Part shown: positions 45,460-56,501 of the stretch, piece after piece
Layout of the letters: every line of letters begins with the position of its first letter
Position numbering within the stretch: position 1 is the first letter of the stretch
Origin: Hydrangea macrophylla
Lineage: Eukaryota > Streptophyta > Magnoliopsida > Cornales > Hydrangeaceae
DNA: 64,000 nucleotides
Assembly (NCBI GenBank): GCA_033977485.1
Contig: CM066988.1
Location: 140,127,359 to 140,191,358 of the forward strand
Direction of reading: 5' to 3'
Notes under the pieces: model-generated
Seen by the model: the letters and a program-made list of their open reading frames with translations, nothing else
Databases searched by the model: none
Told to the model about the DNA's origin: nothing
Made by a program: the position numbers and the translations under genes

Positions 45460-46943
45460 GAGAACAAAATGATTTGGGGGGAAATACTTTGAGTTTTTGT
45501 TTTTTGTTTTTGGTAAAATGATATGTTTTGTTCAATCAACGCACATTTAGGGGGAAATACTTTGGGTTTTATTTGGCACGCTAAATTTTTCAGACTAAAA
45601 CTGTTTGAAATAGTTCCAGATTTGGCACTGTTTTAAATAGTGCCAAATTGGCCTAAAATCGTGCTAAATTTTGGCACTGTTTTAAACAGTGCCAAATGAA
45701 ATACGCAAAATGGTGCCACTTTGACTATTTGGTGTAGTGTGGTACATTCTCTCCAGCTGTACGAATCAGATTTTATTTTAATAACTATAAATATGGGAGT
45801 CAAAATTACATATCTAGGATATGTAATAACTTGTCAAAATTTGCAACCAGATCATGATAGTGTATAGATAAAGGTAATTGTTGCATTAATTCCAACGGTT
45901 AGGTGATTCAAATCATGTGATGGACATGTAATTGACAGGTAAACACAACCACCTTAGCTTCTATCCAATCCTTTTCATCCTCACCACAAGGTAAACCATT
46001 CATATCTCAACGTTGTTAGGCCATGATTTGTTGAGCTACAAGTCCAATTACAAGGTGATGGCTAGGCATCGCCTATCCACATACTATATGTAAGCATGTG
46101 CGTGTACATACATACGCATGTGTGTGTGTTTGTTTTCGGTGGCCAATGTGCTTGGTCTATTACTCTTTTATGTGACTTATGTCACCGTTTGTGCTTGTTA
46201 TCATGTCGACATTGTAGATTTCAACCACAGTTTAAGGTTAATGTTTTAAATATTTCTTAAACATATACAGCAGTGAGAGCACATTCAATAATGACGGAAC
46301 TATTTCAACATCATTTAATTAAATTCTCGTGGACTCATTACCGCACATATTTAAAAAAATATTTAGAATTCAAAATTTGAGTAGCATAGCATTACTCTAA
46401 TTCTAAGGTCCATGAATACTCTAATTTAATTGTTATGTATATATAAAAATAATTCATAAGTTGACTAATCAAATATGACATGAATTTTTACTAATTTAAT
46501 TGTTTTTTAAAGTAATTCATAGGTTGACTAATCAAATATGACATAAATTTTTTATAATTTAATTGTTATTTAGAACTGTTCTTGGTACTTTGAGATATTT
46601 TAATTACAAATCAATCTTTAATCTTATATCTATGTAAAAAGGGATGACAATAAATAATGAAGATGGGTCAAGTAAGAGTTGGGTAAGCATTAATTAAGAA
46701 AATATGATAGAATTTCAAGACATAATAAGTAATGGAGGTTAAAGGATAATCTAGTAGTAAGGGATTCTATCTCACCTAATTAAAAAAAAAAAAAAAAACA
46801 AACAAACAAACAAACACCAAATTTTGGAAAAAGAGCACATGGATCTCAGTGGTGACATTTCCACACACACGTGTACACTCACAAGCGCATATACAGACAG
46901 AGTTACTGTAACATAAAGTTACAAATAGCATTGTTTACAAATT
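44945..46943. other. Non-coding region with GA tracts and inverted repeats
   Basis: GA tracts at 45277-45301 and 45427-45457 flank a GC-richer stretch (45302-45370) encoding an incidental Pro/Ala-rich minus ORF. Two strong palindromes lie at 45621-45696. A 72-bp imperfect tandem repeat (GTTGACTAATCAAATATGAC at 46456 and 46524) follows. No gene called. Confidence 0.5.
45621..45696. repeat. Twin 27-bp palindromes
   Basis: TTTGGCACTGTTT plus one T plus AAACAGTGCCAAA (45670-45696) is a perfect 13-bp-arm inverted repeat. 45621-45647 is the same with one mismatch. They lie 49 bp apart in a GGCAC-rich segment, possibly part of a MITE. Confidence 0.9.
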
Positions 46944-46946
46944 TAA

Positions 46947-47306
46947 GACCATCTCCAATGCTAAATGCTATTTCGTTATGCCAAATATACATTTTGGCAT
47001 TACTGTAGTACTATAATGTTATATTTTAGCATATGTGCTCTAATGGTATATATCAAATAAAATGCTATTTCTTTCTTTGTATTGGACAAATTTAAGGTAT
47101 TGCCTTGGTGATTTGCCAAATTATAGCATAGTCCTCTATTAGCACATCTCCAATGGTGTGCCAAAGGTCATGCCAAATTTGGCACAAGATATAGTATTAC
47201 TATAATTTGGCATGAGTTTTAGTATACCATTAGAGGGATTTTTTTTTATAGGTTATGCTATAATTTGGCAATATCATAAGATATAACATACACATTAAAA
47301 ATGGTC
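46947..47306. mobile_element. PIF/Harbinger-type MITE, TSD TAA
   Basis: Ends GACCATCTCCAATG and CATTAAAAATGGTC (11 of 14 inverted matches) with TAA repeats (46944-46946, 47307-47309). An internal CATCTCCAATGGTGTGCC near 47146 suggests rearrangement or a nested relative. Confidence 0.6.
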
Positions 47307-47795
47307 TAAATGGACAAAAAGTCATTGCATTAAATTGAGAATATCCGAGTTACTTTGCAATTTGCATTGATGATATACTAAAGTAATTTACTCTTTTTTC
47401 ACAAAATTAATTTAGTACACTTACTTTAATGTGGTGTTAGAGATATGCTGAAAATGAAAACTTTCTTTTTATATTTTAGTGCACTTGATAATGTACCACT
47501 TAATTAAAAAAATTGTCAAAAAATTATTGAAAACTTTAAGTGAAATTTTTTTTTTACTGAAAATAATCATTGAATGCAGTCTATTCTAGTACTTGAGACA
47601 CTGTTTTCAGTATTGCAGGTTCAATTGCTTAAATCTTCAGTACTTAAAATTCAGCACTTTATTTTCAGTTTTATCAAACGGCCCTTACCCTAACCGGTCT
47701 GATCAAATTGGAAAATTTTATACACCTCATTATAGTTTGCCAATTAATACAAGCCCGCTTTGTTGATGATATATGCTACAAAAAGCATTTCAACC

Positions 47796-48041
47796 GTGCT
47801 GAGCGGGCTATATAGCCCAATTAGCATAGCCTTTCTCTTTCCAGTGGAAAATGAGAGGGTTCAAATCCTCATAGTTGCATGCCCTTCAGTTATTCTTCAG
47901 TCGGAATGAGTACCCTTGTGGGGCTTTGCTGTGGGTCAGTGTGGGGCTTTATAGTTGGGTTGGGGTTGAAGTGTGCGCGTGTGTGTGGGGAGTGTGTATC
48001 CATTCCGGATCCATGTAAGTATCAACCAAAAAAAAAAAAAA
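47796..48041 (+). mobile_element. tRNA-derived SINE with A-tail and TSD
   Basis: A box TAGCATAGCCTTT (about 47822) and perfect B box GGTTCAAATCC (about 47859), a tRNA-unrelated body, then a 14-base A tail ending 48041. Direct repeats CATTTCAACC (47786-47795) and CACTTCAACC (48042-48051) agree at 9 of 10. 246 bp. The ORF starting at 47879 is incidental. Confidence 0.85.
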
Positions 48042-48128
48042 CACTTCAACCAATACTCGCCATATTGAATAGAGAAACTAGTTTGTGCAGCCAAACTTTG
48101 AGATTAGGATTTGTTGTGGAAAAGGAAA

Positions 48129-48304
48129 GAGTAATGCTATGTTTCCTAAATTTTTATTCTTAAAATGTTTCTCAAATAATGTGTTAGTGGGGCCAGATCT
48201 AATATAGTGGTACCAACTGAATTTTGATTGGAAGCTGTTTACTCACTGCTACATCAATTGAGAAACACTTCATAAATAAAAATTTAAGAAGCATAACATT
48301 ACTC
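48129..48304. mobile_element. MULE-type MITE, 9-bp TSD
   Basis: Ends GAGTAATGCTATGTTTC and GCATAACATTACTC. Inverted arms also include AAATTTTTATT with AATAAAAATTT. Flanks AAAAGGAAA and TAAAGGAAA agree at 8 of 9. 176 bp. Confidence 0.8.
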
Positions 48305-48896
48305 TAAAGGAAATATCTTATTACTTATTTAAGTGTCTCTTCAATGGAATGATTCTATCTCCCATTATGTGAACTCCTAACCAAATTACCAGTTTTCAAT
48401 TTTCTGAATTATGAAAATGAACACCAGTTTTGTTTTCTTTCTATGAACACTGAAAACTGAACTCCACTTTTCTTTTTTTGAACTAATTTTGTTATCATTT
48501 TCAAAAAGGGAAAAAAAATACTAATCATGTTTTTATTTTTTGTTTTAAAAGAAAAGTAAAAACGATAACCAAACATATTTTCAGTTTTAGTTTCAAAAAT
48601 TGGAAAGAAAAAAATGAAATAAAAACTGCAAAATTACCAAGCGAGCCCAAAATAATGTCATTGAATTAATTCATTTAAAAAAATGATACCCACATCAAAA
48701 AAAAAAAATTTATAAAAAAAAAAAAAAAAAAAAAATCTAGGCCATGAATATGCGATTTCAAAAAAACATAGGAATTGTTGAATAAGAAGAAATGTGATTA
48801 AATGCTACCCTTTTTAGATGAGACCTTTAAAATTCAAGGAACTTCAAACAAACTCTAATTGGAAACTTAATTGGATCAAATTATACAAATAAAACC

Positions 48897-49001
48897 CCAA
48901 TGCACTCCATGGTACCACTATCAGAGCATGTGGTACCATGTATATAATACATGACATGCGTGTACCACATGCTTTAAGAATGGTACCATAGAGTGCATTG
49001 G
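48897..49001. repeat. 105-bp hairpin
   Basis: Arms of about 40 bp: CCAATGCACTCCATGGTACC pairs with GGTACCATAGAGTGCATTGG, and GCATGTGGTAC with GTACCACATGC further in. No TSD seen. Either a very small MITE or a hairpin RNA source. Confidence 0.8.
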
Positions 49002-49660
49002 TTCAATGATGGAGGGGCAATAGCATCACCCTAATTTGTTTATGGTAGTTTTGGATCAACCAACTTGTTGATGATCATCATCTTTTATTAGTGACAATGA
49101 GCCAATTAATTAATTGGATCATATTCTCATGCATAGTAGTGGTTGTATTGTCAAAACATTACTGGTTTTTGTCACATCATATGTATATATTTCTGAGATT
49201 ATAGAAACAGTTGCTTTGATATTAGTACTGGATGAATTAAGATGATCATATTACGTACATTTGGAGTTGATAGCAATTAAATTTGGGGTCTTTTTGAAAC
49301 CGATGGCTTGACAAACTTTGGTCCCAACTTGATGGGCATTTAAGTTGATATGAACAGTACCTTACTTATTGTCTGCTTAGAGGCTAATGTGCACTCATAA
49401 GTGGTAGATATCATCTATATATTCGGTGCTAATTTAATGTTTAGAGTTTAATAGACGTGAAGCTTTCACACGAATATAACTGAAAGTTGCTTATGTTGGT
49501 TTTGTTGCTTTTGAAGATTGATCTTTCACTTGATAATTCTTCATTTTCAGGTAGAAGTTTCAATTTCCATTATTACTTGCACTAAATTAAAATAGAAATC
49601 ATTATTTTTCCCTTCTTTTTCTGTCCTAATATTATGAGCCAAATTTGGGGATTCCTAGTT
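49002..49660. other. AT-rich intergenic region
   Basis: No gene, repeat array or bounded element recognised. Confidence 0.5.
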
Positions 49661-49860
49661 TGTTAAATGTGGTTTGCCAATTAAAAAGGTTTTCCCTTTT
49701 TCTTAAGTGTAATGATGATTTGTGATAGGAATGGTGGAGTATAATCCCAAGAGCTCTGGCCTCTGGGATAGTTTTAGTGGAGCTTCTTTCGCAAAAGGAG
49801 AAAGAAGTCTGAATATAGTATTATCGCCCGGGCGGGCCGTTCGAGTGGGACCGGGATATG

Positions 49861-51188
49861 TGATTTTGTCAAAATCAAGATATAAAAGTATGCTTAACTT
49901 ATGCTTTACTTTCAAAAGATTTGCAGTGTGGAAGTAAAGGTCGAACCCACATAGATTGAATACTACACACTTTAATTTTTAAAACCTAAATTTAGTTAAT
50001 TAAGAAAAATGGATTTTGCACTTAATTTGAATTAAACTAATAACAATAAAAATAAATTTAAATTATGAAAGCAATTAAATATTATTTTTAAAATAAGTTT
50101 AAGGAACCTAGGATTGCAAACCCACCACTAGCTTCATAATAAGGGTATTTACGAATTACTTTAGCTTATTAAGTTGGAAGATAATGGGGAATTGTAGCTA
50201 CAAGCCCAATTCCTCCGTCAAGAAAATAATTATGGTTCAAGCACCAACATAATTCATCTTCGGTTAGCACGAATTATCCCACACTAAACTAGGGTTGTGG
50301 TATAATTTGTCTAATCTAGGCTTGTACTATTCGGATACTTGATAGCACAATTCAATTTAAGCACCATTACATGTAAATAATCTAAACAAGCACAGCAAGC
50401 ATAGATCATTGAGCACACTACCATCAAAATAGATCTAAGACAAGAGTAAACTTTCAAAGTAACGATTTAATCAATAAGAGCACGATTAATTTATAAAAAT
50501 CCTCGGAACATGTAACTGTCATTCACACATAATAAAACTAAAATAAAAACATAAAATACACCCTATTACTTGGCTAGGGTTTCATTGAAACCCCAGGTCT
50601 TGAGTTTAGTTGGCCATAGAATGGATGAACGACAAGAGATTGATGGAAGAGGCCATGAGAATCCTTGGACTTCTTCTTCTTCTCCTTGCTTTCCTCTCTT
50701 CAATGGCTGGAAGTATGGTTGTATCTTGTGTGTATATTAATTGTCAACCCAAGAATTAAATTATAATTGAGTATTTATAGATTTAGAGCAAGTTTTGGAA
50801 GCTTTCCTAACCCAATTCGCACTAAAACTATTGTATTTAGTTTTTCAGACGTAATTAGGCAGTTTCGTTCGCGTAGGAGTCTTCAGCTCTTCGAAATACG
50901 CATTTTATATTTTTAATACGGATCGCGCGAGCGGGCCGCGCGAGCGCGTAAAATGGGAGGTCGCGCGAGCGAAGAGTTGGATTCTCGCGCAAGCGGGCCG
51001 CGCGCGCGATGTGGCTTTTTCAGCTTCTTTTCTTCTGTTTTTTCACCCCATTTAGCTTGGAATCCTTACTTTTCTCCAAATCTTGACAGAAAATAGAAAA
51101 CGAAGTAAAACTATACAAAAATAGGATAAAAAAAGTACTAACAAATGTGAATTAAGGCGTATAATTAGAATTTATTCTCTCCCGATCA
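49861..51188 (-). repeat. Athila-like 3' LTR
   Basis: Runs TGATTTTGTCAAAATC to CTCCCGATCA on the plus strand, 1,328 bp. Very similar to the other LTR, with a few percent differences by eye and a roughly 24-bp indel in the CG-rich block. The sequence after it (CACCCCCAAACC, 51189-51200) is the polypurine tract on the minus strand. Minus-strand TATA (TCTATAAATACTC) near 50773-50785. Confidence 0.9.
50925..51013. repeat. CG-rich palindromic block, 3' LTR
   Basis: ATCGCGCGAGCGGGCCGCGC, then further CGCGCGAGCG words and CTCGCGCAAGCGGGCCGCGC. Same kind of paired word as in solo LTR 1. The partner LTR has the block at 60410-60476 with one unit fewer. Confidence 0.9.
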
Positions 51189-51769
51189 CACCCCCAAACC
51201 TACATTTTGCTAGTCCTTGAGCAAAAAGAATAGAATAATAAAACTACTAATAAAAATACTACTCCATTTTCGCATGGATCACGATTGCATTTAGCATATG
51301 CAACAAGCTTTTTAAACCCCTAGGTGTCCCCAGTCGGACGAGTAAAGTCTCGTGAGGGTTCTCGTCAACAAGTCTCCCACAACCATCTTTATTTCATTAT
51401 ATATTTAAAAAGTTTTATTAAAAACGAAAAACATAATATTCGATACTCCTTATTATAAAACAATGATTTGAAATAGGATAACGAAGGAGAAGAAACGGAA
51501 TCAAACGTCTACCTACATTATGAAAAGCAATCCCAAGCACATGCATCGTATAAATCAATAGAGTTTCTCATAAAATTGCACGTGTGTGATATGGTAGTCA
51601 AATGAACACGCGCATGTTATGAACTTGGAATATAACTCGTATTACCATCAAACTATGCTTGGACTACGAATCTCATAATGAATTACACTCTCAAATGAAA
51701 CACTCAGAAACATTAATTTATCTAATATTGTGATGACCAATAGCCAATACTCTTGAGGCATGATGGCCA

Positions 51770-53900
51770 TATAACACCCGCATTCGTGTTATCGCATTTG
51801 CATTACATTGTCATGCATGATAATGTGATGTTGCGTGTCCTATGACACATGTTTGGGTGAGTTTTGACTCACGAGTTGAATTGGGTGTCTGTATTAGAGA
51901 ACCCTCTGAGACTGTTGTGATTGAGGATTTATTGTTGTGAAGTCTCTCCGAGTATGAGACGGTCACTGTGGAACACTTTAAATGTTTATCTGAAAATAAA
52001 TGTTTACCTGTGTATTTCAATATCTGTATTATTTTCTGGCTTAGAATATATTTTTGATGTTAGATTTAGTATCCTGGTGAGAACGAATGAACACGCTATT
52101 AATTTGGTAGGCTAATTAGCAACTTCGGAAACGTCATGTAGAAATTCGCGTTTTAGCGACCAAACGAAACTTAGTCGAAAACTTTTATAATTTTGAAGTT
52201 TCACTTATAAAGCTAAGAATAAACTGTATAGAAAGTTTCAGAGGCGGATTGGGAGTTTTGAAAACTCGTGGGGAGGTAAACGTTATTCCCCGAGAATGTT
52301 GCCTATATATAGATAGAGATGAACTTAGATTTTTATAACTTCTAACCTAAAGTCCAAGAAGGAGGCCATAGGGAGATTTTGGGAGCTTAGAGCTTTGCGA
52401 CGCCAAACGACGACCTTTCGTCAGTCTGTTTTCTCCTAGATTTCATATTTGAGTTCCTCGAGGTAAGAGCTTCGTTTTGATACCTATTAGGGCCTGTTTG
52501 GCCAAGTTTTCCGAAAAGTTATTTTCTAGAATTTTTCATAAAAGTTGATAAATGGAATTCTGATCCATAGGAATTTTACTAGACGGACTTCTGCACGTTC
52601 TTTGTGCACGGGTTTTCTTCAGATTGAATTATAGGAGCGTTATTTGGAGGTGAGTGATTCAACTATGTTTTTGGAATGATTTCTTGACATGTATTCATGT
52701 TTTGTGTGAATAGCATGTATAAATTGTTAGAGATATATTGTGTAGTTCATATTGAGCATTTATATTGATAAGTAGGCTCAATAGCACGGTGATATGTTTG
52801 ATTACCGCGAGTATGGTGATATGTATTTGAGCATGTTAAGTTGCTTATTTGGGTCAGAAGGAGCACGTGGTCACCGTGCCATTTTGTGGAGCCGATATAG
52901 ACATTAAGGTCGCACGATTGTTTGTAGAATCGTGGGTCTTACCCTTTCGCGTGGACTTATTGGCGAGGAGTCACGGATTGGGAATATGGACGGGCACGTG
53001 AGTCTCCGGCGACTAGTATGAAATGTAGAGATGTGAATGCTGACATGTTTATCATTCATGCACATATGTTATTTTATTCACTAAGCTTTAGCTTAAACAA
53101 ATCGAAATATGTGTGGTTATTCAAATAACCATTACAGGTATAAATGCTGGCGAGGAATCGCAGAAGTGAGTACGTAGGTTGGGAGTTCGCTTGTGAGGCA
53201 ACTTGAGTGTAAATCTTGTAGTTTTGGGATCCTAGAAATGTTGTAATAAGAATTTAATTATTTTTAACCCATGTTTAACTTCGTATGAAAGAATGGATTT
53301 TAAGCCGTTGTAATAGTTAGTGACATGTTGTAATCCTGCTTTAGAAATGTTTTAATACAGCTAGGATTACTTTGGTTTGAGTTTGGATTGAATGGTTGAT
53401 CATTGGTGAAAGTTAGGAAGCTTTTAAAACTTGAGAAAATGCTGCAGAATGAGAAGCTGTCATAAATCAGTCGACTGGTTGAGAAAACAGTAGACTGGAG
53501 CCTCTGTTTTCAGCAACTCACTGCATTGTTTCGCAGGGGATCAGTCGACTGGGTCCTCGACACAGTCGACTGGATCATGGTGTTCAATTCAGATATTTTT
53601 TGCTCAGGCTGGACTTCAATCGGCCGGACCGTATCAGTCGACTGAAAATTTCAAGCCCCAGTCGACTGGGTATAGAAAGCAGTCGACTGGACGGGGTCTC
53701 AAAACCAAACTTTCTGCTGAACCAGGATCAGTCGACTGGATCCGAGGATCAGTCGACTGGACTGCTAGTTTTAAAAAATGACTTGATTTATTCCGCTGCG
53801 TGTGTTCTTCAAACCTAATTTGGGAACGTTAATGAATTGGTTTAGCCTCGGTGGCGTGCCACGGGCTCCGGTTCTGCTATTGTGGGACCGGGCTGTGACA
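51770..53900 (+). mobile_element. Solo LTR 6, gypsy-type, TSD GGCCA
   Basis: A 2,131-bp segment starts TATAACACCCGCATTCG and ends GGGACCGGGCTGTGACA, with perfect GGCCA repeats (51765-51769, 53901-53905). It is a longer sister of LTR 5, sharing ends, promoter (CTCGTGGGGAGGTAAACGT at 52265, TATATATA at 52304-52311), donor-like GAGGTAAGAGC near 52460 and the palindrome array. Innermost member of the nest, hence the youngest insertion there. Confidence 0.9.
53468..53759. repeat. CAGTCGACTG palindrome array in LTR 6
   Basis: Eight exact copies at 53468, 53542, 53563, 53635, 53659, 53680, 53729 and 53750, plus CAGTAGACTG at 53488. Most come in pairs 20-24 bp apart and are followed by GG. Confidence 0.95.
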
Positions 53901-54043
53901 GGCCAAGACGGATGAGGTGAGGTCGGGTGTGGGGACTTGTCCCACATTGCCTGGGGTGAAGTTCCTGGACTAGTTTATAAGAATTAATCGCCCCTCTATA
54001 TGCAACAAGGCCTTTTAAAACCGTGAGGGAGCTAAACATGAAA

Positions 54044-54117
54044 GAACTTCACAGTTAAGCGTGCTGCTGCCAGAGCAGTACCAGGGATGGGTGACCCCGT
54101 GTGAAGTTCTTTGTGTT
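54044..54117 (+). ncRNA. 5S rRNA-derived Pol III promoter domain
   Basis: GAACTTCACAGTTAAGCGTG (54044) and ACCAGGGATGGGTGACC (54080-54096) match the A box and C box parts of plant 5S rRNA with substitutions. This is a 5S-derived portion of an LTR, not a 5S gene. Confidence 0.85.
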
Positions 54118-54173
54118 TAGGCCCAAAGCGGACAATATTATTGCTAGACGGGGAGGTAGGTCGTTACAAATAT

Positions 54174-56220
54174 ATGGCAGCAAAGGAAATATGTTTTCAA
54201 AACAAGAAATGCTCACATATGACTCGAAAAGGACGCATGACACAAAAGAACAGCAGTCTCATGGATAGGACGCCAACAGTCAAGAGAAATTAATCATTAC
54301 CTTGTTTTAATCCCATTCCCATCGTTTATATATCCAAACTATGTTTCTAAAGATCAATTAGGACTTTTCAACGGTTGTAATGTGGCTCAGGCAATGAAAA
54401 ATGATAGAAAGGATTTGTTAGGTAGTTTTAGAGTAGCATTGTAAGGCATGTTCGATTTCTTTCATTCTTTCTTCCACCAACTTCATCATTTCATTCTCTT
54501 CTTTTCATTCCTTTCAATTTTTTCTCCTTCTGTTTCTTTTTCTTTTTTTTTCTTATTCTTTTCCTCCTCGTTGCTTTTGAAACGAATATTCAATAAATAT
54601 CAAGGCAACCACCCCAAACATCATCTTATTTTCTTCTTCTTCTTCTTCTCAATCACACATCACTTTAACACCACTAAAAGTTGATCAATCTTTCAGGGGT
54701 GAACTCCAAGTTGGCCAAATTGGAGCAAAAACAGGATAATGATAACTAAAGAAAAATGGCATTTTAATGGCTCAAAGGGCGAACTAAGGAAATTTATTAT
54801 TTATCGATCAGTAGCAAACAAAGAAGGCCTAAAATCATGTCCTATGGTTATATGGTTCTTCAACGTTTACGACGGAAGATCATTTAGTATGGTAGCAAAT
54901 ATTTTAACTTCACTTATCAACCAAAACAAGAATAATGAGACTAAACAACGAGTTAAAGCGCTATTTCAAGTAAAATTCAACAAACACAAAATGTATTTAT
55001 AACCCTCTAAAAAGAAAAGATAGGCTCAAAAGCTCACCGGGTTTAGTCTCCACCCTGTGTTATTTAGAAATCCGAATCATATTATAGTTCACATCAAACA
55101 TGTATTCAAGCGACCACGTGCAGTGCATAGGTTTGTGTGCAAATCTATGATATAAAACTACTATTCGAACGATACATGACCTAAAACGTCATATCATGAC
55201 TTCAGCAAATGTTTAATTACATCTTCTCTTGTTTACCATTCTATAACGAATCACGTTACATACTAAGAAGTATCGAATTCGAGATTACAAAAATATCGGT
55301 AACATCGTTTATTTAAGCACAAGTATCGAAATTTTTTGAAAATTTAGTGTAATAATGTGCATGTGTGTGCATACCCCAAAACCTAAACCTTTCATTGTCC
55401 CCAATGAAACAATAAAACGAAAGAAAGGAGAGTAGGTAAGAAAGGAACGATAATACCTCAATCCCGGCACTCACAAACATGTGAACGTATAATAATATGA
55501 AATCAAAGTTCAATTACTCCAAACGGAGCACTATTTCACCTGTTAATACTTAACAAAAGAAAATTAAACAAGCAAATAAATAATAAAAGCTAATATATAA
55601 TACTTATGTTTTTTCTTTTTATTTTGTTATTTATTTATTTATTTTTTTGTAAACAATAGAAACTAAACTAGAATTAAAAGAACGTAAACGAAATAAAGAA
55701 AAACAAAACTAGAACTATGGAAACAAATTAAACTTAAACGAAAAGAAATGAAAAGAACAAACAGAAATGAAAAACAACTAGATAGGTTGGGGAAACAGAA
55801 GGTTAAAGAACAAAGAGAAAAATTGAGAAATCCCCTCCTCGCGCGAGCAGACCGCACGAGCGACCCTCGCTCGCGCGAATTCCTCCGCGAAGTAAACCTG
55901 AGGACTGTTATTAATTTTATTTAGAAAAATTTCTAAGTGCCAGAATAGCGTGAGCGGTCCGCGCGAGCGAACCCCTCGCGCGCGCGATTCTAGGCGCAAG
56001 ATGTAACAGAGAGCTCATATAATAAAAAGTTGAAAATTTTTTTATCTAAGGGAGAATATCGCGCGGGCGGGCCGCGCGGGCGATGTGGTCTTTTTTCATT
56101 ATTTCTTTATTTCAAGGTAAATAAGTTCAAAATAAGTTTATCCCGACCCCTAAACCTGTTCAGAATGTTCAAAATAGACTAAAAAATGACTAAAAATCAG
56201 GAAAACGAACGAAATAAAGC
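54174..56220 (-). other. Athila-like element, 3' untranslated internal region
   Basis: No RT, integrase or envelope-like ORF recognised. Contains an AT-rich part and three CG-rich blocks (55848-56084) such as CGCGGGCGGGCCGCGCGGGC. Confidence 0.6.
55848..56084. repeat. CG-rich palindromic blocks in the internal region
   Basis: Three blocks (about 55841-55882, 55949-55994 and 56059-56084) with paired CGCGCGAGC-like words around a short core, as in the LTRs of the same element and in solo LTRs 1 and 8. Confidence 0.85.
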
Positions 56221-56240
56221 GTGGGTTATCTCCCAAGAAG
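56221..56240 (-). other. Athila-type TTGGGAG-N-CCCA hairpin motif
   Basis: On the minus strand CTTCTTGGGAGATAACCCAC lies just after the short terminal ORF. A TTGGGAGGCAACCCAA-like motif is typical of the region after pol in Athila-type elements; the role is not established here. Confidence 0.5.
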
Positions 56241-56283
56241 TGCTATCTTTTACGTTTTTAGCTAGACCATTCTAGCTCAAGAA

Positions 56284-56496
56284 TCAAGGAGGTCGTAAAT
56301 CAGAGTTTGTACCCTTTAGGGCGTCAGGGAGATTTCGGTGGAAAGCCAAAACAAGGTCGCTATTCGTTAATTCATTTGACGAATCTCCTTTATCGTGTTC
56401 AAATCGACTCCTAACCTTTCGAGTAAATTCGTCATTAGGGTCCGTATTATTCAAATTCATCCGCTCATTTTCCACTATATTATTCTCCTCACTCAC
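56284..56496 (-). CDS. Short ORF after the protease region, unknown
   Basis: A 70-residue ORF starting MSEENNIVENERMN, hydrophilic and acidic, followed by a stop and the hairpin motif. It is offset in frame from the gag-pro reading frame. I recognise no domain. It may be what remains of the start of pol, or incidental. Confidence 0.25.
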   Translation of the reverse strand: MSEENNIVENERMNLNNTDPNDEFTRKVRSRFEHDKGDSSNELTNSDLVLAFHRNLPDALKGTNSDLRPP

Positions 56497-56501
56497 CTTT
56501 A

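Larger units (their letters stand above)
51729..54168 (+). mobile_element. Cassandra-like solo LTR with 5S rRNA domain, TSD AATAT
   Basis: Starts TGTGATGACCAATAG and ends GGTAGGTCGTTACA; perfect AATAT repeats (51724-51728, 54169-54173). LTR 6 plus its TSD is inserted inside, so the element itself is about 304 bp, the size of Cassandra TRIM LTRs. It contains a 5S rRNA-like segment (54044-54117). Only one LTR is present, so it is a solo copy. Confidence 0.85.

Noticed and set aside
47879..48163. 94-residue ORF
   Set aside because: Lies within the SINE body and crosses its A-tail.
54044..54117. 5S rRNA gene
   Set aside because: Only the 3' part resembles 5S, with changes, and it lies inside an LTR with its own TSD.
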